Source: Litomosoides sigmodontis
Lineage: Eukaryota > Nematoda > Chromadorea > Rhabditida > Onchocercidae
Assembly: GCA_963070105.1 (NCBI GenBank)
Contig: OY718804.1
Span: 8,725,817-8,789,816 of the forward strand
Reading direction: 5' to 3'
Length of the DNA: 64,000 nucleotides
Shown: positions 33,292-45,529 of the stretch, in pieces
Layout: each line of letters opens with the position of its first letter
Position numbering within the stretch: position 1 is the first letter of the stretch
Position numbers and translations under genes: made by a program
The notes under the pieces: generated by a model
Seen by the model: the letters and a program-made list of their open reading frames with translations, nothing else
Database searches by the model: none
What the model was told of the DNA's origin: nothing

Positions 33292-33703
33292 AGTAATTTT
33301 CGAACTGCAAATATTTTTAATCGCCTATATACTTCCTCGAATCATATTGATATATGTCGAAAACCTCTAAATTTTCTAGCCATTCTTCTTCTGGTCCCTT
33401 CTTCCACTCTCACTACACGAAAAGTAATGGTGTACCGACGGCATTATATCTTGTCCGCACCCTTTCTACATTTGAAACAAACCTCAGTACGATATTAAAA
33501 ATCTCAGAGTGATAATCATCCAAATCAAAAAATATCGCAATAAAAGCGAATGTATATGCGAAAGGCGAACGACAAAACATATAAAGAAAATGTTTCTTTA
33601 TCGAGAGCACAGCACACTTCATTACGAAAAAATTGTGGGATCAATTTAACAGTTTACTGAAATCTGACAACGTGTTAACAACAAATATAGTAAATGCTAA
33701 AAA
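33292..33703. other. Intergenic spacer between Nup54 and DDX51-like genes
   Basis: About 410 bases between the Nup54 stop and the helicase start, same strand. It holds the AATATTTGCAG acceptor close to the helicase ATG and no obvious independent promoter. A 69-codon ORF at 33413-33622 minus is not supported by splice sites or family resemblance. Confidence 0.5.
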
Positions 33704-36700
33704 TCATTTCAGATGTGTTTCTATAATGTCAAGAACATTAGTACTTTCACGTACAACATCAACAACTCTTTCAAGTGCTTCCTGAGCTCGATATAAGTAC
33801 CTGAAAAAAATTGAAGATACAGATTCATTTAACAAGAACTTCGGGAATATGCAGTAAAAAAATCAGCTGCTCCTAATAAATACTCTATTGGACCAAAAAC
33901 AAACTCACGTCTGTAATTCCTATTCCAAATTTCAACTTGAAAATTTTTGTAGATAATTAACGAATATCACAGCTAATTTACATATATATATACATGGCTA
34001 AGAGAACAAAAAAGTGACAACTGATCACTCAATTAGATTAACCTTTTAATTTGTGTCAGATCGCTCTCAGTTAATTTCAGCTTGGTTCCGCTTGTTGCTT
34101 TCAAAATTTCTGCGTCTCCATGCAAAATGGCTAACAAATCATTAATTCGACTCTTAAACATGCGAATAAGATTAATAAAAAGCATAGGAAAAACCATTAG
34201 CCATATCTCACTTGGCGACTTTATATAACTTTCGAATACTTGCCTTTTTGCAAAATTCAAATTACAGAAATTTGAAACCTTGATTTGGTTAGGTGCTATA
34301 AGAGATGCATTCAATGCTTCAAGACGCGTTTCAAGTTTCTCTTCGGCGCTATCTATGCTAATTGTATACTGCTGAAGGAGAGACTGCATTGCTAAGCAAC
34401 GTAGCAAACGATGTGATAATTCTTTATGTCTCTGTCTAAAACAAATGTGCAAAAATTAAAAATTAAATGCAAAATATAACGAAAAGCAAAATTAACTTGT
34501 ATACAGCTTTCTTTTCCACAAATCTTGAATGCTTGTTTCCTAAAATACAAACCGTTGATATGAACACTGATTTTGTCCTGCTGTTACTTTACAATTTATT
34601 TGGACAAGTCTTTGCTTCAGTTCCTCAATTACACGTTCCTCAAGACGTATCTCTGCTGCCTGAAAGGTTACGATGTAGCAAAAGCATTCATATCCTTGGC
34701 GAACAGAAGACTCAATTTATACTTACGAGAATGATTTCATTAAGTAGTTAACTTCAAAACGTCGTTTTTACCTGCAGTTCCTGTCTTTTACGTAACTGTT
34801 CAAAGCCTCGAATTGGATAAGGAAGTAATTTATCGGGATCTGGATTTTCTCGAACAGCCTGTTGCCAAATTTGTGAATCGAATCCTAAGCAAAAGTACAC
34901 GATTGCAAATTAAAAATTAATTTTTGAGGTTACAATTTTAAATCGACTTGTACCAGCTGGAGGATTTTTGATGAATGCATGCTTTTTTGCACTATCCACC
35001 GTTATACGCGACAGAACATTCACAACACAAAGCTGATTCTTCATTTGCGTTTCTTGTGCAGGTTGCTTCAAGAAAGCACACAGTTCTTTGCTACTTGACC
35101 TGCCATTACCTTTCTCCGTTACGTATAATAAAACCTGAAAAAATACAAGAAACAAATTTAAACAAATCAATCTGAATCTGCACCTGCACTGAAACAACAA
35201 GGAAGTAATTTATCTACAATACCTACTCATCCTTTTCATATATATATATATATATAAAGCACCAGCTTAATTTTGAAATAACTTACTTCGGTCTGGTTAT
35301 CTGGAAGTGGACGAATAAGTTCGATATGCGCTCGGACATTTGTATTGTTGCCTAATATAAGATTCATAGAATCTATAAATTTTTGTCGCTGAACCGCATT
35401 TGAAAGTTGTTCGTAATTAATTCCTAGAGTTAGAGCTACAATACCATCGCTATCACAATAATCACTTCTTCTGAAATGCAGCAAATTTCATTTGTTTAGT
35501 AGTCACATCAAGCCATAAGGACCAACACATTATATAAACTGTGCCCTTAATTAAAACTGCTGCACATGGCTGGTAAAAACCTCGCATCATGCACACTAGA
35601 TAAAAGTCACCAAAGATTTATTAATTGCACTTTATTTCACTCCTAGCAACGCATGTTAAAATCTACCATTATACTTGTCTTCTACATGCTTCGGAGCTTC
35701 AGTTTCAAAAAATAAGCTGGTTTTTTTCAAAAAGTTTATCACCTTATGCTTATACTTTAAAACAAGACGAAATGCAAAATGGTTAATTAAGGCATAAAAA
35801 AAGTTCGACGTACTTACCTACTATAACCAATCGCTTTAAACTGGTAAAAAGGATTTTCTGTAGTGTAGGAAATAGGCTGTTGATCGCCTTTGTAATACCC
35901 ACTACCAACTGCGCATGCAGACAAAAGCTGATTTAATTTCGCAATAATACCATCCCTTTCATCCCCAAAAAGGTCTGGTGATGTCAACGACTTGATAAGG
36001 CACTCAGAGTTCTAAAAAGCATATTCATTTTTTTGTTTCAAGATTCTTAAATTTTATATATTTTTCATAAATGCATAAAAGACATTCAGGCACAGAAGAA
36101 AATTCATTTCATATCCAAACCACATAGCATAAAATCTAACATTTTCAAGCAAGCAAACATATCACTGAAAAAAAAAAGCCATCAATGATAAAATGAAAAA
36201 TGTTGTAATAGGATCTTTTGTTTTGATATCACAATACAATTCTACCTGTATCAAATCCTGTACTGTTGAAAATTGTGAAGCTTGGGCACTTTGCGCTGTT
36301 GAAGTGCCTGGCAAACCAGCAGGTTTTATCCCAGATGACAAAAGACCTGTTGAAGAAGTTGCTGTCCCAGCTAGAAACAGATTAATCATGACGACGTCAA
36401 AGCGTGCTATTTGTGGCATAAAAAACAAATTTGCAAAGCCAAAAAATTTTAATAAAACATACCAAAGAAAAAGGAAACATTTAAAGTGCCGTGTAATGAA
36501 CTAACAGATGAAAGAAAATGTCCCACTACCTATCACTACCATTCAAAATAAGAACTAATACTGGTGCATTGATCTGAGGTTCAAAATACATAAATACAAA
36601 ATTTCTAATGCCTAAAAAGATGTATAAAATAGCAACTACTATTTTTCCAAACTAAATTATACCTGCTTTAAAAAAGAATAAAAAACTATGGGTCAAATCC

Positions 36701-37208
36701 TAAAAAAATAAATTACGTTTTGAGCCAAACAGTCCGCCTGATTGTGCGAAAGTGGGTGTTGCTGTCGAAAGCTGTGCGGCAGTCGTCGAGCCAAATAATG
36801 GTTTATTGGCTGCACTGAAGTTTATTGGCAGCAAGTAATTTCGTAATATTACCGCATTTTTTTTCAGAGCTTATTCAAAGCAAGCTATTATCTTCATTTC
36901 ACATTTAGCACTTTTATCCCACTCCGATGTTTTTCCCCTTTCATTACTGCGACAAAATTTAGTAACAGATAACAGTAGAAATTATCGTCTACAATTCTTA
37001 TACCACTAATTTGACATTCAGTACAACCATGGCGTTATCGACAAATTCGGTCATTTATAAAGCATCATATGATCTAACAATTACTAATATTTTAAAATGA
37101 AAAAAAAGCCAATGACAACCTTAAAGTTGCAGCTCCAAAGGTAAAAGCTGGTGCAACAGTTGAAGAAGCTGAAGTTGCGTTTTGTTTTGGTCCACCGAAT
37201 AAACTCAT
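33704..37208 (-). CDS. npp-1: Nucleoporin Nup54 (npp-1), complete
   Basis: Nup54 is an FG nucleoporin of the central channel that forms a coiled-coil complex with Nup62 and Nup58. ATG is at 37208, ten bases after a GGTTTTTAG acceptor; TGA is at 33706-33704. N-terminal exons encode FG repeats with Ser/Thr/Ala-rich spacers (MSLFGGPKQNATSASS, PLFGSTTAAQLS, GGLFGSK at 37208-37120 and about 36830-36715), then TVQDLIQ. The conserved alpha/beta region follows: ENPFYQFKAIGYS near 35830, ALTLGINYEQLSNAVQRQKF near 35400, and AKKHAFIKNPPAG near 34960. FDSQIWQQAVRENPDPDKL near 34860 is the family block corresponding to IWQEAVENNPDPERL. C-terminal exons (34660-33704) are coiled coil (RLEERVIEELKQRL, SAEEKLETRLEALNA, ALERVVDVVRES). 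FG repeats are fewer than in vertebrate Nup54. Some middle exon borders were not fixed to the base. Confidence 0.9.
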
Positions 37209-40062
37209 CGCTGTGGTCTAAAAACCTTTCTGAAGTACATGTATTTTACACGTCATCGCATGACAATATCTTATTCATAAGAAGCACAGAAATGTTGGAT
37301 TAGTACTAACAATAAAAATTCGAATGTAGTGGAAATGAAGTGAAAATATGTGATTTAGTCCAACGTATATGCAGGACAAGTATAAATCTAGCATGAATAT
37401 AAGTAGCACCAAAAAAAAGTAGGCGAAGGTAAAAAAACATAAATGCAAGCATAAATACAAACATACGAATATGCAAAATTAGACATTCTTCCTTCAGCTG
37501 AAAAAAAAAGACCAATTGGAAAAGATACAATGAAATGTCTGTAAAACAAAGAGTAACACAATTATCTATACTTCACTCGTGCTTATTTTAATATAATATA
37601 TATATATAATATATTTCACCTAAGTATATATTTCACCTAAGTAATCCACAATTAATTAATTGCCGTAAAATATTAATTACGTGAAGATGGACACCTGACA
37701 TGTGTCCCTTCTATTACCTCGTATCTCCTCTGTTTCTCGGTGTCCAAACTTGTCATTTACTTTTTACAGTGGGAGTTGCTGGGTGTGATATGGTATTTCT
37801 CAAATGTCAATTAATACGACACTAGTGGAATAATTTTAGAATGCCATTCAGTTAGTGCTATTGTTAACTTTTTCTATCCTAAAGTTTGTCCATTAATTAT
37901 CCTGAAATCGTTCCAGTAGAATGAATTCCACAGTATTCTTCACACTACTCTATTGTGTCTTCATTTTCTTCACTTCATTTATGTGGAAGTTAATCACTTT
38001 CCTCTCTTTTTTCCACCCACAATTCTCATTATTACGCTACAGTTTCCTGCTCTTTTTTCTCTTACCTTTTACTTAGCACTCTGAAGCATTTACTTTTAAA
38101 TACACCGCCAAACAGTATGCCGCTGCTCAGTGAGTGACGGAGGAATATGTTGTTATTTAGCGAAATTGTTATGCAAATATTTACTTGGCAGAAGGTGGAA
38201 GATCAGTGTTGGAAGCATTCAACGTTTCGTATCTTAAAATTGAATTATATTTGTGAATATTTTCATTTAGAAATATTTGTAATTTGTTATGTATGTGTGT
38301 GTGTGTGTGTGTGGATGTTTTTGCAAATCGATGATTAAATAGCCTTTTTTTTTTACAGCACGTAAAGAACATGTAACAGTAAGAGCATACTGTGGCAATG
38401 ATGTATGTTTCGTTGTAAAAAAAAAAAAGAAAAAAAAAGCTTATCAATATGTGTGTGATATGGCACATTGTGAAAGATGAAATGGGAAAATAAATCTCCA
38501 CAGTTTTGTTGGCTACGATGATGCCGATGTTTGCATTCTTAAATTGCTTTTTACAAAAAAAAAATTAAAAAATCTCAAATCGTACCATTTAATTTATCTT
38601 TCTTTCCTTCCTTTAATATAAATTATTTTTGGAATGCTTACGCTTTAATAGTATGTTTAAACATACTTCAAAGGTTCTTTTTCTTTTTTCTAAAAAATTT
38701 TTTTACACTTTTTGCAAAGTAAAATTGCCTACAGAGAAACGCACAGTGATAATTCATTTCTATTATTATTCAGCACAACGGACACACAAACAAACGCTTA
38801 AAAATTAGCATAGTTTGTGATTATCTAAAAGTGAAGCCATCACTCGTTTTTCTCCCACTTGTTGCATTTCATTATTTAAAATTTTTTAAATGTTAAAATT
38901 TAAAATTTAATTTTCCCTAATTCTTTAGATCTGTCCAATTTTGCAGTGTAGTTTAACGTTTTTCGAAAAGGAAAATAGGAGGAGATTGAAAGCATTTCAT
39001 AACTCTCTTCGTGTGTATCTTGTGAAATCATTTTAAAATTACTTCATGACTGTTTCAAATATCACTTTGTAGGATTTGAGGAATGTTTTGGGGATGTTAG
39101 TCGAAAAATGGATTTGAAATTTTATCCTCATATAAAATCCCAATTTATTGTTTGAATTGAAAGAAGGGAAATTGTTAGGGCCTTTAGAGGAAGCAGTTTA
39201 TTATAATTATAATGCATTGATAGGATATATTTAAATGATCTCTCTCCCTCACTTCCCCCTAATATTTTAATTTTTTAAACAATTTGATTTATGAAATTCA
39301 CATCAAACAGGATTAATCAAGTAGTAATTTTGATAGAATCTACAAATTTTGCAATGTTGATAACGCCGCAAAGACGCAATTTTTTTTTGAATGCCAGTTT
39401 TTTCCGGAATTTTTCGGATGTTTTAGAATTAAAAAAAGAAAATAATAGTAATGCTACACGATTGCAAAAAGTATCGTGGTGATTGCTTCATCTTTGACAC
39501 AATTTCCATAACATCAATCAGATGCCGACGCTTTCATTATCTTCACTTGTTTGACCAGTTTATTTCTTTCAAAAAAAAAAATTTTTTTTCACACATATCT
39601 TTGTCAACCTAATTCATCTATCTCACTCGAATTTGGGAAAGAATTGCGAAATGAACTTTTCGGCCTTTCTTTTTTATTTCATTGCTTTTTCGACATCCAA
39701 TGAATGTGTTTGGAATTTCGCGTGAAGATTAAGCAATCAAGCAATTTTCAACCAATAAACGATGAGAATAGTAATTGCTGTGAAAGTGTTGACGAGAAAA
39801 ATTTGGTTGAAAATTATATTTTCAACTTTTTGTTTTGCACTCATAAAAAGTGCAATGTAAGAAGTCTTTTTTTTTCATTCCTTTTTCAAAAATTCATCCA
39901 TTCCTTCTACTCGCACTTCCACTTTTCATATTGTACTTTACGACAATGTTGATTTTTTTTGTGCTCACTGATAGTGTAATGAATGGAACGTTGTAAAATC
40001 TTTTACTGTGAAATTATATTTATCTGTGGAATATTAATTTTCTTTTCTATATAGGCGTAATA
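37209..40062. promoter_or_regulatory. Divergent upstream region between Nup54 and GALK2-type genes
   Basis: About 2.85 kb between divergent start codons. It contains a direct repeat ATATTTCACCTAAGTA at about 37611-37641, a GT microsatellite at 38291-38313, and an 18-base perfect palindrome at 38650-38667. ORFs at 39291-39482 and 39704-39952 plus are short and do not join the kinase in phase, although the latter ends with a good donor (TGCAAT|GTAAGA). It could be a 5' UTR exon. The acceptor CTATATAG lies 8 bases before the kinase ATG. Confidence 0.4.
38291..38313. repeat. (GT)n microsatellite
   Basis: A short GT dinucleotide run in the region between the divergent Nup54 and GALK2-type genes. 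Confidence 0.9.
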
Positions 40063-42884
40063 ATGGATCTTGATGAGTTGAAAGATGAATTTGAGCAGCG
40101 ATTCGACTGCACTGCAAGTTGTATTGTTCGTTGTCCTGGAAGAGTTAATTTAATTGGTATTTTTTCAAAAACAAAAAAAAAGGCTTTCTTACTATTTTAC
40201 CAAACTTCAGACAACGATAATTCTTTAACTATTTACTTCTCGGAAAAATTTTAGTGTGATTCTCTTCTTTTATGTTCATGTTAAAATTGTGTTTTTGGCA
40301 GAGTTGAATATTGTATTTTTGGCAAAGTTGCAATATTTGGGAAATTAATGGGAGTTTTTTGCAGAATTAAAATTGAAAAATTTTTAGAACTTTTTGATTG
40401 GCACGTGAAGAAAAGATGGCACTGATTCATAATGTGAAGTTATCATTTGCATGAAATGAATTATTTAATGTGAATAAAAGTGAATAGGATTAAGTGACAT
40501 TAAGATATCGATAAAGAATGTTACAGATATTGTGTTTTGTAGGCGAACATATCGACTACAGTGGCTATGGTGTATTGCCAATGGCAATTAATGCTTCAAT
40601 ATACATTTTAGCTTCATTTCACGATGCTAATGAAATTGTATTCGAAAATATCAATGCGGCATTCAAGTAAAAATTCATTATTGTGGTAGAAATTTCAGCG
40701 AAATTTCACTGTTACGAGAAGCACTCAAGTAAAGTTTCACTGTTTTTACAGTGTTCAGCTATCGATTTACACGCAAATGAGGATTTGTTGTAAAAAAATT
40801 TTAAATACTTGTAAATCATTGATAGAATGTTATTCTTAAAGATCGCACATATACAAATTTTGCGACGATTGGATTGCTAGTGAGAAGCCTGAGTGGTTTC
40901 ACTATTTTTTATGCGGTTGGAAAGGTGTATTAAGGCGCTTGGATGTGTCGCCGAAAGGCATGAATGTATTAGTTTATGGTGAGTTGTAGTATGTTAGTTG
41001 AAAAATCGTACCAATACCATCAGAATGTCGATATTCACGAAAGTTTAAATTTAACTCATTCTTGTTGCGAATTAGTTCATCGTTTATTAGGAAATGTGGT
41101 GAAACGTTTGGATATTGAATGTTGAATTCGATTGTGCTACGGTTTTCGTTTCTAATTATCATTTACTTCATGCAATTTTTATTGATCGAAGTGCTTAAAG
41201 TTTCTTCATTCATCCTCAAATCTGAAGTTACAGGTACCATACCAACAGGTGCTGGTCTTTCTAGTTCCAGCTCGGTTGTATGCGCTGCAGCACTCGTAAC
41301 ACTTGCACTGCATTCCGGACGAGCTTTTGATATTATCAGTAAGGTAAATTTATTCGTAAATTTTTGCTTTCCAATGTATTGAATATATTTGTCCCTCAGA
41401 ATATTTTTTATTATATTGCTTTTTGAATTTTTCGAGAAATGAATTTACAAATGTGAGATTGCAGACAGAATTTGCTGAGTTGTGTGCTGAAATGGAGCGA
41501 TATGTAGGTGTGGAAGGTGGCGGTATGGATCAAGCAATCGAAGTTCTAGCTAATGAGGGTTCTGCAATGCTTATTAACTTCAATCCGCTCAGATTCCTAC
41601 CAGTTATACTTCCAAAAAATGCTCTTTTCGCTGTGATTCATTCCGGTGAAGCGCTTAATAAAGCAGCTACTTCGCAGTACAATGAACGTGTTGTGGAGTG
41701 TCGTCTAGCAGCCCAGGTTTACAATCTTTTCTTCAAATTGTAAATTAAGTGTCAAGATACGCTAACCGAACACAGATTTATAACTTTCAATTTTTATAAT
41801 AATTCGCTTGAAATGTTTCCGAGAGGATATGCAATATGGTTGACTTCTTCAGATCATAGCAAAAGCATGCGAATTAGAATACTGGGAAGAGATTCGGACA
41901 TTAAGTGAGGTTGCGCAGCAGTTGCGCAAGACCGCTCAAGAAATGATAGCTGTAGTAGAAGAAGTGTTGCCCAGTCGTGTTTACACCAAAGATAATGCAC
42001 TGAGCTTGTTGGGTATATCAAATGAAAATTTCGACGAAACAATTCTCTCCGCGAACACTCAACATAGTTAGTTTTCCAATTTATACCAGTCAAAAGAGAA
42101 TTAAGGCGGCATCATGTACGAAACAAAGAACAATACATTTATGTGTTTTGTGCAACATATATCAAAATCCATTCTATCAACGATTCCTCATTCTTTGTCA
42201 TTCCTTCAAGGATTAGGCCGCAACTGTAGTAATTGTCGATAATGAAATGATCCATTTATTACGCTTAGAAAAAGAACTACACCATCTTTACGTGTAATTT
42301 TCAAAATCCACTTCATTTGAAGCACTTAAAAGTTGGAATTCGTTGAAGTTTATTTCACAGAAGTCCACTCATGTAACTTTTTCATATGAATGCTTGCAGT
42401 GAAAACATTTAAATTGGCGCAAAGAGCAAAACATGTCTACACGGAAGCTGATAGAGTTCGGTTATTTTATGAAGCTTGTAAAAGTGGTCATGTGGAAGAG
42501 ATGGGAAAACTGATGAATGATAGCCATAGTAGTTGTAAAGAATTGTTCGAGTGTTCTTGTGATAAATTGGATGAAGTGGTGAGCTTTTTTGTTTCATATT
42601 GTTTCAAGCCAATCGTTAGTGATATTGCTGATATTATAATATTTTAATTGAATTAATAGAAATTATTGGGAATGAAGTTATTACATGTACTGTTTATGGC
42701 ATCATCTTTTTTTCCTTCGTTTTTTTAGGTTGAAAACTGTTTGCGAAATGGTGCATTGGGTGCACGACTTACAGGGGCTGGTTGGGGCGGTTGTGCTGTT
42801 GCTCTTTTTGACACCAAGCAACCAGATATGGAAGTATTATTTTGGAGTCGACCTGCTGGTGGCATACAATTAATCAAATTTTGA
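40063..42884 (+). CDS. GALK2-type GHMP kinase (N-acetylgalactosamine kinase/galactokinase), complete, 8 exons
   Basis: GALK2 phosphorylates GalNAc, and galactose at high concentration, at C1 using ATP. Exons: 40063-40156, 40543-40666, 40842-40978, 41234-41343, 41465-41716, 41853-42066, 42400-42578, 42729-42884. Phases join, giving 421 residues. Motifs: galactokinase signature [18 protein letters not shown] (about residues 24-41), GHMP ATP loop [56 protein letters not shown], and GHMP motif 3 [13 protein letters not shown] near the C-terminus. The order and wording are closer to GALK2 than GALK1. After motif 3 the protein is about 30 residues shorter than human GALK2 and goes directly to [11 protein letters not shown]. 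Exon 3 uses a TTCTTAAAG acceptor. C. elegans carries few GHMP sugar kinases, so this may be the worm's only galactose kinase (inference). Confidence 0.92.
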
Positions 42885-45529
42885 TTCTATTACAATAAAT
42901 GGTTTCAAACTTGCCAAAATCACTGTAAGAAACAGAATGATCAAAAGTATGGTTGTCTGTCAGATCTATTGTTTTCATTTTTTTTTATATTTAAACTTCA
43001 CTTTTTGCGATACTTATCGTGGAGCAACATTCCTCTTTATAAGCGAATGGTTGTTTTGATGTTATGTGTAAATGATAATAATTAATATTACTTGTATTAG
43101 AAGGCATTTCTTTCAAAATAATTTAATAATTAGGTTATGTTAATTTTTAGTCGACGAAGTATTTATATAGATTTTAGTAGCATTAGCATATTGATGTGCT
43201 AAAATGTTATCTAATTGATTTGTTAAGTAAACATTAATGTGGTCTAAATTATTCGATAGTAGCTTGCAAGTTCCATTTCACAATATTGTGGTGCATCCAT
43301 TAGTGCTAATGCCAAATTTTTTGCTCATCATTATTTGTCACTTTAGATGAAGCTTTTTTTGGTTCAGTAATTTTTTCGCTTCTATGTTCAATGTTTTAAT
43401 CTAAGTATTAAAAAAGGTTTTTTTTGTTGAGCAGAAGTTTAGACCGCTAGGTACTGAATTTTTCATTTATCAATTTTCTATGCATTCCACAAATATTTTA
43501 TTGATATGTTATTAATTTCATCACTTTATTTCATCAATCTATTTTGCTTGCGCATTTTATCACTGCACTTCTTTTCAAATTTTCTTATTGGGAAGATGAT
43601 ATGCTATTCCTTTTTTCGCGACATCATTATGGTATAATTAAAACCGGTCGAATTGGTGTAATTTACCATTTAAGCAGGTATTTTTAAAATGTTTTGCGGC
43701 TTCGGCTTCCTTTCAATTTCTCTTTTTGTCCTTTCTGCATTTATGGTTTTCCTTTTTTTTGTATGTTATAATTAAATGAAGAAAATTGATTTTGCATTGC
43801 TGTATGAAGCAGTAATTTAATAGGTGTGGCATTAATATAGGAAACAATTTTCATTTGTCGCATCCATCTTTTGGTGTTAAAAGGTCAATCTGAATTGCTT
43901 TTGGATATCAGTGAATTTAGGTTTTGTACATGCTATTGGTTTTCGGTCTTTGTTTGTGTTATTGACTTTAGGGTATTTATGTTTGAAATTGGTAGCAGTG
44001 TTAGCTACTGATATACATTCTTCTGTTGTCGGTCAATTGCTCAAACAAACGTTCACTTACGTTGCAACTGAACGTAACGCGCATATATTGATTACAAAAA
44101 TTTACCCTTGGATGGATAGCTTATTAATTTACGTGTCTTTACACGTCTTGCGAAACTTTTGTCCCATTATCTTTGCTTAGATCAAATGGACCAATGTAAC
44201 ACGAAGTAATGGAAATTTCGTTAACTAACTATCGTTCATCCTCTTGCCATTGTTGCTTACCAATTAAATTTCATATTACGTGTGCAAGAAAAAAATTTTA
44301 ATTTAGAAATAAAAAATGAAAGGAATACTTTTTTTAAGTTTATTTTTTTCCACTTATTTATTATGACTGCCGAAAAGAACGGAAAAGAAAAGGAACATTC
44401 CATTCTCTAAAATTTAATTGTTTTAAATATGACCATTTTGTTAAAAACTCAATGTTTTATCAGATTGAACAGAAAGCATAAAATTTAAATTTGTTCCAAT
44501 AGATCGTTTTACTTGCTGAGAGTGTCAACTTTTTACAGTTCTCTGTTTCTCATAAATTTCACCTCAGTGTATATTTGCATTTCATCATTATCATTAATTA
44601 TTAATTACTAAGGTGATGACTGAACGATTTTTGCAATTTAGGAATGCATTTCGCATATTTACCATCAAGAGAAGCATATTTTGAGTTAACAAGGAGTTTT
44701 AATCTAAACATCTGAAATTATCACTTCGGAATTTTTCCCGTTGTCTGAGCGCTTCCCACATAGCTGTCAGCGATGTCACGGCGGAAATGTCTTGTCCTTT
44801 CTTGTTTGCCTTCCGACCAATCATTCAGCTCATAAAACATTAAGTTTGATAATAGTAAGAATCACTCGAAGTCCTAGCTTTTTAAATGGAACTTCAAATT
44901 CCTGTTTGTTTTCTGATTTTGTAAGAGGAATTTTCAGCTGCAAACTGTTCCATTATTTCTTTGTAGCAAATTTTTGCAATTAAAGCTCAAAAAAATTTTC
45001 AATCATAAAAACTTTACATTTGAAGATGAAAGCAGTATCCCAGGGAATGCAGTTAAAAGTGGTATTATAATAATTAAGGCTGTAAAGTAATAGCATATCC
45101 CATAAAAGTGGGCGTTAAAAGAAATAATTAACTCAAATACCAGGAAAGTGTAGACTTATCGAAGTTTTCATTAATTTAATCTCGTATATTTATTTCATTA
45201 ATAAATTTGCTTATATTTCTGCTTATTCTGTTTAAGTATTTAAGTTCAACCAGCAACGATATGCAATTATTAAAGTTTAAAATTAACAACATTGATTTCC
45301 ACAGACAAAACACAGAAGGTTTATTCCATTCATTCATCAAAAAGAAAAAAATTGCAAAATCAAAAATTATTTACAAAATATTTCATTTCGCTTATTGCTA
45401 AGTATAGTAGCATTCACGTCTATTATCCTACTTTATACAAAACAAGAGAAGATGCTACGCTTATTTACATGTGTGTGTGTTTTTGCATTATATAAAATGA
45501 TTAAATGAATTAGTTGTTGTGAAAGATGA
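42885..45529. other. Convergent intergenic stretch, no convincing gene
   Basis: About 2.6 kb between two convergent stop codons. It is AT-rich. An 89-codon hydrophobic reading frame at 43911-44180 plus begins with GTG after an ATATCAG acceptor; no family or partner exon was recognised. Other ORFs here (44741-44983, 45207-45495) look random. Confidence 0.5.
42894..42899 (+). terminator. Poly(A) signal AATAAA of the GALK2-type gene
   Basis: AATAAA begins 10 bases after the TGA stop, implying a very short 3' UTR. This is common in nematodes and is the only nearby hexamer. Confidence 0.6.

Noticed and set aside
37570..37645. Possible mobile-element end in the TA-rich repeat ATATTTCACCTAAGTA x2
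   Set aside because: Only a short direct duplication; no terminal inverted repeats, target duplication or transposase nearby.
43911..44180. 89-codon hydrophobic plus-strand ORF starting with GTG
   Set aside because: No ATG near its start, no recognised family, no partner exons; a chance frame is as likely.
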